A stretch of DNA of 20,291 nucleotides from an uncultured Collinsella sp. (GTDB taxonomy: Bacteria > Actinomycetota > Coriobacteriia > Coriobacteriales > Coriobacteriaceae), in assembly GCA_902489965.1 (NCBI GenBank), contig CABUCA010000039.1, forward strand, positions 1 to 20,291. Reading direction: 5' to 3'. The translations under genes and the position numbers were made by a program. This document shows positions 1 to 6,059 of this stretch, one piece after another. Position 1 is the first letter of the stretch, and the number at the start of each line of letters is the position of its first letter. Under the pieces are notes generated by a model. It was not told the DNA's origin, searched no databases, and was given only the letters and a program-made list of their open reading frames with translations.

Positions 1-179
1 CGCGGCTCATCCGGTTCCACCGGGCCGCGCGGCAAGGAGATATATTGCCAGACCGGAGGGGCCCCGCGGGCGGGAATCTGGGCGTACACATTTCCTACAC
101 ATTTTGTGATCCGACTAACGTTTGCCAGCCGTTACCTACCGCTCGCCGAGCATCTCTTCTATATAAGGCAGACTCATGG
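1..179. other. Intergenic edge left of the phosphohexomutase gene
   Basis: No convincing gene is visible in these bases. They hold a 9-bp direct repeat, TACACATTT, at 85-93 and 96-104, which is an 11-bp period. On the minus strand an AT-rich stretch at about 40-47 (GATATATT on plus) could be part of a -10 region for a leftward gene outside the window. A 61-codon open frame on the plus strand from base 1 has no recognisable protein character, and a 13-codon minus-strand ORF (about 134-173) has no clear ribosome binding site. Confidence 0.4.
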
Positions 180-1580
180 TTAAAGCGGATACGTCCCCCT
201 AGCTAAAGCACAGCCAGCATCGAGCAACTCATCACGCTCTTCCACCGAGAACCCCTCGGCGTAGACGCGCACCACTGGTTCGGTCCCGCTAGGACGGACC
301 AGCAGCCACGTGTCATCCTCGAATGCCAAACGCAAGCCATCCATATGACTAACGTTTTGCGGCACCTTGCCACAAATCGACTTGGGGTTTACGCCCGGCA
401 GCAGGGTTCGTAACGTTTCGGCATCTTCGGCCTCAAGGCGCAAATCCCGTCGACCGTAACTCGTCTTACCAAAACTGTCCTCGAGTTGGTCGACCAGAAC
501 GCCCAAAGGCGCGTCCGTCTTTGCCATAAGCTCACACAGAATTAGACAGGCGAGGATTCCATCGCGCTCGGGCATATGCGCGGCGATGCCGATACCACCG
601 GCTTCTTCGCCGCCTATGAGGACGCCGCCCTTTTTCATCTCCGCCGCTATATATTTGAAACCGACTGGTTTGACGGTCACGCGGCAGCCAAGCGCCTCGG
701 CAATGCGACGCACGAGCGTCGAGCATGAAAGATTGACGACGACGCGCCCCTCCAAATTACAAAATTGAACCAAGTCGCCCAAAACGAGCGCCATGATCTG
801 ATGCGGATGTATATATCTGCCGCGCTCGTCAACCGCACCGATACGGTCGGCGTCGCCGTCGGTCACCAGACCAGCGCAAGCTCCGTCATCGATAACCGTG
901 CGCTCGCAAGCGTCCACCCAAGGCTCAACGGGGTCGGGGCAGATATCTTCTTGGTCAGACGCCTGCCCGGCGTGAATCTCGTGCACCTCAACGCCAAGCT
1001 CGCGCAGCAAGTCGGCTAGATAACCCTGGGCTGCGCCGCCCATGGGATCGACAACCACGCGCAGGTGCGCGCCGCGGATGGCTTCGGCATCGACAAACGA
1101 TGCCACCGCCTGCATATAGTCAGGAATGATATCCGCGGTGCGATATTGCCCCTCGATCCCCATTGGCTCGGGAGCCATGGTCTCTTCGAGCTCTTCGATG
1201 ACATCCTGGTTGGCGGTCGAGCCGTCACCCATGCGAATCTTGAGGCACAGATAACCCTGCGGATGATGGGACCCCGTCACCATGAGCGCGCCGCACGCCT
1301 CACCGTCATAAGCCGCCGCCCACGTAAGGGCAGGGGTCGGAACAGGTCGCGAAGCGAGCACGGCGTCCAGCCCGTGCGCTGCTAGCACGCCCGCCGCAAG
1401 CTCAGCGAACTCGCTCGCCAGGGGCCGGGTGTCGAACCCTATATATACCGTTTTGCCCGGATTGGTCTTTTGCCACAACTCGCCGACGGCATCGGCGATA
1501 CGGGCAACGTTATCGGCAGTGAAGTCCTCATCGACGCGAGCGCGCCAACCGTCAGTTCCAAAATGAATTATCGCGCACAC
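180..1580 (-). CDS. Phosphoglucomutase/phosphomannomutase family protein
   Basis: Alpha-D-phosphohexomutase, a cytosolic enzyme moving a phosphate between C6 and C1 of a hexose phosphate through a phosphoserine and a bound metal. With the start chosen here the protein has 466 residues. All four family signatures are present: the phosphoserine loop TGSHHP (S104), the metal loop DGDADR (241-246), the sugar-specificity loop GEEAGG (324-329) and the phosphate-binding loop RPSGTEP (about 429-435). The frame is open 20 codons further upstream, but GTG at 1580 is preceded by GAGGTG at good spacing and puts the family-typical IIHFGTDGWR next to the N-terminus, so it is preferred. GEEAGG and overall length fit phosphoglucomutase or phosphomannomutase rather than GlmM, but substrate cannot be fixed by eye. 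It lies downstream of the homocysteine methyltransferase, beyond a terminator, so probably has its own promoter. Three Tyr-Ile pairs are all written TAT-ATA, unusual for a GC-rich gene. Confidence 0.9.
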   Translation of the reverse strand: MCAIIHFGTDGWRARVDEDFTADNVARIADAVGELWQKTNPGKTVYIGFDTRPLASEFAELAAGVLAAHGLDAVLASRPVPTPALTWAAAYDGEACGALMVTGSHHPQGYLCLKIRMGDGSTANQDVIEELEETMAPEPMGIEGQYRTADIIPDYMQAVASFVDAEAIRGAHLRVVVDPMGGAAQGYLADLLRELGVEVHEIHAGQASDQEDICPDPVEPWVDACERTVIDDGACAGLVTDGDADRIGAVDERGRYIHPHQIMALVLGDLVQFCNLEGRVVVNLSCSTLVRRIAEALGCRVTVKPVGFKYIAAEMKKGGVLIGGEEAGGIGIAAHMPERDGILACLILCELMAKTDAPLGVLVDQLEDSFGKTSYGRRDLRLEAEDAETLRTLLPGVNPKSICGKVPQNVSHMDGLRLAFEDDTWLLVRPSGTEPVVRVYAEGFSVEERDELLDAGCALARGTYPL

Positions 1581-1658
1581 GCGCAGACACCTCACAGTGT
1601 TTGGATCATGGTACGCGTGAGGTATACCCGCAACACGCACTCAGCAACCTGCCGGCAC

Positions 1659-1685
1659 CAGCATTCACCATTTGGGCAAATGCTG
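1659..1685. repeat. Inverted repeat upstream of the phosphohexomutase gene
   Basis: Perfect 7-bp arms, CAGCATT and AATGCTG, are separated by 13 bases. It lies between the preceding terminator and the GTG start at 1580, where a promoter or leader for the phosphohexomutase is expected. It could be an operator or a leader hairpin; chance is also possible at this arm length. Confidence 0.3.
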
Positions 1686-1703
1686 CCGAGGACATGCAAG
1701 CAA

Positions 1704-1732
1704 TAAAAAAAACCGCCCCGTATGGAGCGGTT
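1704..1732 (-). terminator. Rho-independent terminator after homocysteine methyltransferase
   Basis: Read on the minus strand, AACCGCTCC pairs with GGGGCGGTT (9 bp with one T-G wobble, loop ATAC) and is followed by a run of eight T. It begins within ten bases of the methyltransferase stop codon and so closes the repressor-methyltransferase operon. Confidence 0.9.
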
Positions 1733-1739
1733 TTGCCCT

Positions 1740-2633
1740 TTATATATCGAGCGCCTCGGCCATCGCTGCCGTAGTGATTGCCGTGGTTCCACAGCAACTG
1801 CCCACCATTGCGGCGCCGGCATGTCTCCATTCGATGCATGCGCGCGCGAAAGCTTCGGGATTCTCGTGCCATACGGGGCCATCCTGAGTCTGGACCGGAT
1901 CGCCTACGTTGGGACGCACCGTAACGGGAGTAGTCGCCGATGCAACCATCCTGGGCACCGCCGCATTCGCGGCCGCAAGCGAACAGCAATTAACACCAAC
2001 CGAGTTTGCGCCGTGTTTTTCGGCGTACAAAACGGCTGCCTCGATGTTGAGGCCATCGCCCAGCAGGTCGCCTTTATCGTCAACGACAAAACTCACCAGA
2101 ACAGGCATGCCGTCGGCGGCATCTCGGGCGCCGGCAAGCATGGGCTGCAGATTACGGATAGACGTCACCGTCTCGATCAGCAGACCGTCAACACCAGCAT
2201 TGAGCAAGGCGTGCGCCTGTTCGCGCGCAATGCCGCGGATTTCACGATACTCGACAGAGTCCTCGGCAAACCACTCAATACCGATCGGGCCCATCGAGCC
2301 CAGCAGTAGCTGAGGGTGCGCCTGGCGGGCATCGTCGACGGCCCCGCGATTGACCTCCGCCACGGACGGCGCAATCTGGTCGTGCTTGAGGGCATAGCTC
2401 GATGCCTGAAAGGTATTGGTAATGAGCACCTGCGCGCCGGCGGCGACATACAAGCGATGGATACGAGAAACGGTCTGCGGCTCTGCCAGATTCCAAAACG
2501 CCGGTGGAATGTCGGCGGCATCGTACTCACTCAACAAAACACTGCCCATGGGGCCCTGCGCCAACAAGGTCTCGCTCGACAAGCGGCGCGTAAGTTCCTC
2601 GGCACCAAAGCGGTTGTAATAACTCGTATCCAT
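1740..2633 (-). CDS. mmuM: Homocysteine S-methyltransferase family protein
   Basis: Zinc-dependent enzyme of the homocysteine S-methyltransferase family, which moves a methyl group from a donor such as S-methylmethionine to homocysteine to make methionine. It has 297 residues, the normal size for the stand-alone enzyme, with no cobalamin or folate domain, so it is not full-length MetH. The three zinc-binding cysteines are visible: C216 in GVNC, and C280-C281 in SCCG. The N-terminal glycine loop reads QGPMGS where relatives usually have DGAMGT. The ATG at 2633 lies 10 bases after the stop of the metal-responsive regulator, so the two are cotranscribed and probably translationally coupled; its own ribosome binding site is weak (GCGGGA). 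A strong terminator follows. The methyl donor cannot be decided from sequence; mmuM is used in the family sense. Confidence 0.88.
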   Translation of the reverse strand: MDTSYYNRFGAEELTRRLSSETLLAQGPMGSVLLSEYDAADIPPAFWNLAEPQTVSRIHRLYVAAGAQVLITNTFQASSYALKHDQIAPSVAEVNRGAVDDARQAHPQLLLGSMGPIGIEWFAEDSVEYREIRGIAREQAHALLNAGVDGLLIETVTSIRNLQPMLAGARDAADGMPVLVSFVVDDKGDLLGDGLNIEAAVLYAEKHGANSVGVNCCSLAAANAAVPRMVASATTPVTVRPNVGDPVQTQDGPVWHENPEAFARACIEWRHAGAAMVGSCCGTTAITTAAMAEALDI

Positions 2634-2643
2634 ATATATCCCG

Positions 2644-3066
2644 CTATTCCTCGACGCTGATTCCCTGCTTTTCGAGATAGGCGAGCCAGCGGCTCATCGT
2701 GTCCTCGGATAGCGCATGCTCCATCATGCAGGCCTCGGAATCGGCTCGCTCAAATTCGACACCGAGCTCCTGAACCAAAAACGTGCGGATGAGGCGATGA
2801 CGGTACCAGATAGCCGCGCCAACCTCGCGGCCGCGATCGGTCAGGATCACCTTGCCGTAGTGCGATTGCTCGACAAGCTCGGATGCCTTGAGAGCCGAAA
2901 CCGCTTTATTGACCGATGCCTTGGAGACGCCAAGGCGCTGCGCGATGTCGACCGATCGAACGCCGTTGGTTTCCCCCTCTTCGCTTTCAATGCGAACCAT
3001 GCACTCCAAGTAGTCTTCGTTCGCCACCGTCAGATGTAGTTCGCGCGAGCTATTTGTCGTATCCAT
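2644..3066 (-). CDS. DtxR/MntR-family metal-dependent transcriptional regulator
   Basis: Predicted metal-sensing repressor of 140 residues: an N-terminal winged helix-turn-helix (about 10-80, recognition region DIAQRLGVSKASVNKAVSAL) followed by the metal-binding dimerisation domain; the C-terminal SH3-like domain of long DtxR proteins is absent, as in MntR. Likely metal ligands by alignment from memory are D18, E21, H90, C113, E116 and H117. D18 and E21 match MntR-type positions (EDYLE), while C113 in CMMEH matches the DtxR-type cysteine, so metal choice (Fe or Mn) is uncertain. An ATG seven codons upstream (3087) has no ribosome binding site, whereas ATG at 3066 is preceded by AAGGGACGGAAG, so 3066 is preferred. 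It leads an operon with the homocysteine methyltransferase and is divergent from pepT. A palindrome overlaps its predicted -35 region, suggesting autoregulation. Confidence 0.9.
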   Translation of the reverse strand: MDTTNSSRELHLTVANEDYLECMVRIESEEGETNGVRSVDIAQRLGVSKASVNKAVSALKASELVEQSHYGKVILTDRGREVGAAIWYRHRLIRTFLVQELGVEFERADSEACMMEHALSEDTMSRWLAYLEKQGISVEE

Positions 3067-3097
3067 GATCTTCCGTCCCTTCTGCATTCAATGGCTG

Positions 3098-3126
3098 ATT
3101 CTACCCCATCCAAGCGTCGCGGTATG
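3098..3126 (-). promoter_or_regulatory. Predicted promoter of the DtxR-family regulator operon
   Basis: Minus-strand TAGAAT (3103-3098) is a good -10 hexamer about 30 bases ahead of the regulator's start codon. The -35 region, 17 bases further up, falls at about 3121-3126 inside the palindrome and is not a good TTGACA match, which fits a regulated promoter. Predicted from sequence only. Confidence 0.5.
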
Positions 3127-3139
3127 CCGTGGCATACCG
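3120..3139. promoter_or_regulatory. Palindromic operator candidate between regulator and pepT
   Basis: Perfect inverted repeat with 9-bp half-sites CGGTATGCC and GGCATACCG around a central GT, 20 bp in all. It covers the expected -35 positions of both divergent promoters, the TAGAAT promoter of the regulator and the TAGAGT promoter of pepT. Its size and dyad symmetry fit a DtxR/MntR-family dimer site, and the adjacent regulator is the natural candidate ligand. The half-site differs from the classic DtxR box, so this is an inference. Confidence 0.6.
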
Positions 3140-3148
3140 TGCTAGAGT
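3120..3148 (+). promoter_or_regulatory. Predicted pepT promoter
   Basis: TG-C-TAGAGT at 3140-3148 resembles an extended -10 element, 38 bases before the pepT ATG. The -35 position (about 3120-3125) is weak and inside the palindrome, so pepT could be co-regulated with the divergent repressor. Confidence 0.35.
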
Positions 3149-3186
3149 TCTTGTTGCACACGACGACCAAGATTGGAGCGGTCTTT

Positions 3187-4434
3187 ATGGAAAACACCAC
3201 CACGAACCCCGATGTCCTCGAGCGCTTTTTGCGCTACGTCCAGATCAACACGCAGTCCGAGGATGCAAACTGCGACCAGGTACCCTCGAGCGCCGTTCAG
3301 TTTGACCTTGCCAACGTGCTGGCTGAAGAGCTGCGCGAGCTTGGTGCGGAAGATGCCCACGTGACCGAGCACGCCTATGTCTGCGCGCATATCCCCGCAA
3401 GTGCGGGCGCTGAGGACAAGCCCGCCCTGGGCCTGATCGCCCATCTCGACACCACCGAAGTTGCACCGGGTGCCGGCGTGAAACCGCACATCGTACACTA
3501 CGAAGGCGGCGACCTGGTCTGCGGCACGGTTGACGGTAAGCCCGTTGCCATGAGTACCGCCAAGCTTCCCGCCCTGAACGACCTCGCAGGTGAGGACCTG
3601 GTCTGCAGCGATGGCACCACGCTGCTGGGCGCGGACGACAAGGCAGGCGTCGCCGAGATCATGTCGCTTGTCGCGCGTATCGCTCAGGACCCTTCTCTGC
3701 CCCATCCCGCACTCGGCATTTGCTTCTGCCCTGACGAGGAGATCGGCCACGGAGCCGAGCTGTTGGATATCGATACCTTTGGCTGCAAGTACGCCTACAC
3801 GGTCGACGGCGGCCCCATCGGCGAGCTGGAGTGGGAGTGCTTTAACGCCGCCGAGGCGACCGTCCGCTTTGAGGGCCAGTCCATCCACCCGGGCGACGCC
3901 AAGGGCCGTATGGTCAACGCAGGCAATCTGTTCTGCGACTTCAACGCGTTGCTCCCCTACGCGCAGCGCCCGGAGTATACGGAAGGCTACGAGGGCTTTT
4001 ATCACCTTGAGGGTGTATCTGCGACCGTCGATCACGCCACAGCGCGCTATATCGTCCGCGACCATGACGCCGCCAAGTTCCAGCAAAAACTCGACCTTAT
4101 TGATGCCGCTGCCTCGATGCTCAACCAGCGTCTGGGTGAGGAGCGCGTGACGGTCGAGATTAAGCAGCAGTATCGAAATATGGCCGAGATCGTTCGTGAC
4201 TATCCCGAGCTTATTGATGTTGCCAAGGAAGCCTACCTTGCCTGCGGCGTTGAGCCCCAAGTGCTGTCAATTCGTGGCGGCACCGACGGCGCCCGGCTGT
4301 CGTTCCGCGGTCTGCCCTGCCCCAACCTTTCCACCGGCGGCTATTGCTACCACGGCGTCAACGAGTTCGTCCCGGTCAGTTCGCTCGTCAAGATGACCGA
4401 CGTCCTGCAGGAGCTCGTCGCCCGCTTTGCATAA
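3187..4434 (+). CDS. pepT: Peptidase T (tripeptide aminopeptidase)
   Basis: M20-family dizinc aminopeptidase that removes the N-terminal residue from tripeptides in the cytosol. The protein has 415 residues, close to the usual 410. Metal and catalytic residues can be placed by comparison with the well-studied enterobacterial PepT: H86 and D88 in AHLDTTE, the bridging aspartate in GADDKAG (about 150), catalytic E184 and zinc ligand E185 in PDEEIGHGA, D207 in YTVDGG, and the late histidine in CYHGVNEF. The dimerisation or lid domain lies between about 215 and 320. The frame is open upstream to 3091, but ATG at 3187 has GGAG about nine bases before it and gives the family N-terminus (ERFLRYVQINTQS). 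It is the only rightward gene in the window, monocistronic, with a terminator just after it, and shares its upstream region with the metal regulator. Confidence 0.95.
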   Translation: MENTTTNPDVLERFLRYVQINTQSEDANCDQVPSSAVQFDLANVLAEELRELGAEDAHVTEHAYVCAHIPASAGAEDKPALGLIAHLDTTEVAPGAGVKPHIVHYEGGDLVCGTVDGKPVAMSTAKLPALNDLAGEDLVCSDGTTLLGADDKAGVAEIMSLVARIAQDPSLPHPALGICFCPDEEIGHGAELLDIDTFGCKYAYTVDGGPIGELEWECFNAAEATVRFEGQSIHPGDAKGRMVNAGNLFCDFNALLPYAQRPEYTEGYEGFYHLEGVSATVDHATARYIVRDHDAAKFQQKLDLIDAAASMLNQRLGEERVTVEIKQQYRNMAEIVRDYPELIDVAKEAYLACGVEPQVLSIRGGTDGARLSFRGLPCPNLSTGGYCYHGVNEFVPVSSLVKMTDVLQELVARFA

Positions 4435-4460
4435 GCCTGGCTGCATAAGCCCAAAAGACG

Positions 4461-4499
4461 AATCGCCCCGTCCTCAACCGAGAACGGGACGATTTTTTT
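4461..4499 (+). terminator. Rho-independent terminator of pepT
   Basis: A long stem, 4461-4475 with 4480-4494 (15 positions, two mismatches, loop AACC), is followed by seven T. It lies 27 bases after the pepT stop codon. Confidence 0.92.
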
Positions 4500-4540
4500 G
4501 CTGCAACGAGAACAGGTTGACGCACGCCAGCCTCTTAACG

Positions 4541-4643
4541 CAAGGAGTGTCCCAAACTGCCGGCACATAAGAAACGTCCCCAAGTGCCAAGTGCATCAAG
4601 AGTGTCCCCTTTGACCAGTCGTTTAAGAACGTCCCCAATGACT
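4541..4643. repeat. Four spaced GTCCC(C) boxes, REP-like hairpins
   Basis: GTCCC occurs at 4549, 4576, 4604 and 4631, spaced 27, 28 and 27 bases, with contexts alternating AGTGTCCC and AACGTCCCC. At least two boxes lie in the loop of a hairpin: arms GGCAC/GTGCC around the 4576 box and AGTCGTT/AATGACT around the 4631 box (4617-4623 with 4637-4643), each with a 13-base loop ending CGTCCCC. A matching hairpin stands at 20158-20182. From memory these resemble the GGGGACG-type REP repeats associated with REP-associated tyrosine transposases; no such transposase is in the window. Confidence 0.7.
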
Positions 4644-4770
4644 AACGTCGCAGGTTGAGGACGGGCAGCGAGCGGGTTGCATTTGAGACAAGGTGACGTG
4701 AAACGAAAGGGCGCTGACCTTCTGGTCGCGCCCTTGAAGTTGAACGTCAGATTGTCCAAATGCGGCCCGC
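4644..4770. repeat. Long imperfect-hairpin repeat element, copy A
   Basis: Bases 4644-4732 match 20203-20291 in the same orientation with five mismatches in 89, and the last 54 bases (4679-4732) are identical. Within copy A a 99-base imperfect hairpin runs from 4672 to 4770. Outer arms GCGGG..GCATTTG..ACAA pair with TTGTCCAAATGC..CCCGC, a middle TGACGT pairs with ACGTCA, and the tip is AAGGGCGC plus GACC pairing with GGTC plus GCGCCCTT around TTCT (4707-4735). No coding frame is apparent. It lies between the pepT and LCP 3' ends, so it could be a structured 3' untranslated region, a terminator-like element for the LCP operon, a small RNA or a mobile miniature element. Confidence 0.75.
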
Positions 4771-4783
4771 GCAGCGTCAAGCG

Positions 4784-4811
4784 GTTACGCGGTTTGGTAA
4801 AACCGCGTAAC
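4784..4811 (-). terminator. Perfect hairpin abutting the LCP stop codon
   Basis: A 12-bp perfect inverted repeat, GTTACGCGGTTT and its complement around four bases, begins at the base after the LCP gene's TAA. No T-run follows on the minus strand, so it is not a classic rho-independent terminator; it may protect the transcript 3' end or work with the longer hairpin at 4672-4770. Confidence 0.5.
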
Positions 4812-6047
4812 TTAGTAGTTGGCTTCGTAGCCGTTACCGTCGCCGGTGGGCTCTTCGTAGTAGTCCGAATCGCTCGAATCGCCTGAGTCATCGGAATCGT
4901 CAGAGCTGACCGATGAAGTTGCGGTACCGTTTGCGTAGTCGTCAGACGTGTTGTTGTTCAGGTCGCCGATCGTAGAACTGGAACCGTCGGAAAGACCCAT
5001 GGTGTTGGGACCCTTGGGATCCTTGCCGGCATCGACGCGCTCCATCATTTCCTTGAGCTCGTCCTCGTAGACAAAGACGTAGCTCACACCGTCGATCATG
5101 GTGCTGTCGTCGGCGTACGAGGGCAGGTTGGCCGAGTAGATACCGTCGACATCCATACCGCGCATGGCGTTGACCGTAGCCACGATATCCTGAACGCTCA
5201 TATCGGTTACGAGCATATCGGACAGCGAATTAACCAGGCCAAAAATCTTCGTGGCATCGAAGTTATTGAGAATCTGGTTGGCAAGGGCGCCAAGCACCTG
5301 ACGCTGGTGGCGCATGCGCGTGTAATCGCCGTCGGCATAGGTGTAGCGGCAGCGGGCATAGGTAAGGGCGGTGGCACCGTCCATATGCTGCTGGCCAGCG
5401 GTAATCTTAATATCCAGGTGCTCGGGGTCGTCAACATCATCGGTTGCGTTAATGTCGATACCGCCAACCGAATCAATCAGCGCCTGCATACCGTCGAAGC
5501 TGACCTCGGCATAGTGGGAAATCTGAACACCGCACAGCTCGTTGACCGCCTCGACCATGGCCTCGGCGCCGCCAACGGTATGGCAGGCGTTGATCTTCAT
5601 GGTCTCGCCCTTGTACTCGACCTTGGTGTCGCGCGGAACGGAAATGAGCGTCGCCTGCTTTTGCGTGGGGTCGATGCGTGCCAGGATAATCGAGTCGGCA
5701 CGATACGTATCCTCGCCCGGACGGCCGTCGGTGCCAAGAAGCAGCACGTAGAACGGATCCTTTGCCTCATCGGTGTCAACCAGAACCCGACGCAGATTAT
5801 CGGTAATGACATTAGAATCGCCGAGCTTGCCCATAATGGTGGCAAACCACAGGCCGGCAGCGGTAGTGGCACTCAGCAGCACGCCAAGCACGACAATGAG
5901 CGCGACGTGACGAATCGTGTGGCTACGACGACGTTGGCGAGCGCGCTCGGAATAGCGAGCCACGTTATCGCGACTGTAGATCTTGGCCTGCGCACCAGTT
6001 GAGGGTCTTCGGGTGCTAGTATCCGCGAGGGGCTTTTTATTAAACAT
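4812..6047 (-). CDS. LytR-CpsA-Psr (LCP) family cell-wall glycopolymer ligase
   Basis: Membrane-anchored LCP protein of 411 residues. Family members transfer lipid-linked glycopolymers such as teichoic acids or capsule onto peptidoglycan outside the membrane. Visible parts are a basic cytoplasmic tail with RQRRR (about 37-42), one membrane helix (about 47-70), and the LCP domain from about 98, with conserved RADSIIL, SVPRDT (about 137-142), INACHTVGG, DSVGGID and the arginine-rich DYTRMRHQRQ (about 241-250). The last 75 or so residues are a Ser/Asp/Asn-rich acidic tail ending YEANY, with no membrane anchor. An upstream in-frame TTG (6053) is possible, but ATG at 6047 with AGG six bases before it fits better. 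It starts 12 bases after the murA stop, so the two form an envelope-synthesis operon. The glycopolymer cannot be predicted. Confidence 0.92.
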   Translation of the reverse strand: MFNKKPLADTSTRRPSTGAQAKIYSRDNVARYSERARQRRRSHTIRHVALIVVLGVLLSATTAAGLWFATIMGKLGDSNVITDNLRRVLVDTDEAKDPFYVLLLGTDGRPGEDTYRADSIILARIDPTQKQATLISVPRDTKVEYKGETMKINACHTVGGAEAMVEAVNELCGVQISHYAEVSFDGMQALIDSVGGIDINATDDVDDPEHLDIKITAGQQHMDGATALTYARCRYTYADGDYTRMRHQRQVLGALANQILNNFDATKIFGLVNSLSDMLVTDMSVQDIVATVNAMRGMDVDGIYSANLPSYADDSTMIDGVSYVFVYEDELKEMMERVDAGKDPKGPNTMGLSDGSSSTIGDLNNNTSDDYANGTATSSVSSDDSDDSGDSSDSDYYEEPTGDGNGYEANY

Positions 6048-6059
6048 AGGCAACCTGTA

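Noticed and set aside
134..173. 13-codon minus-strand ORF after the phosphohexomutase
   Set aside because: It is very short, lacks a clear ribosome binding site and has no sign of conservation that can be judged here.
190..196. GTCCCCC near the phosphohexomutase 3' end as another REP box
   Set aside because: It is inside the coding sequence and lacks the AGAAC loop context and complementary arms.
3142..4260. 372-codon minus-strand open frame antisense to pepT
   Set aside because: It lies wholly inside pepT, whose zinc ligands and length are intact.
4541..4643. CRISPR array suggested by 27-28-base spacing of GTCCC boxes
   Set aside because: The shared words are only 8-11 bases, alternate in sequence and lie in hairpin loops. 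There are no 25-35-base repeats and no cas genes.
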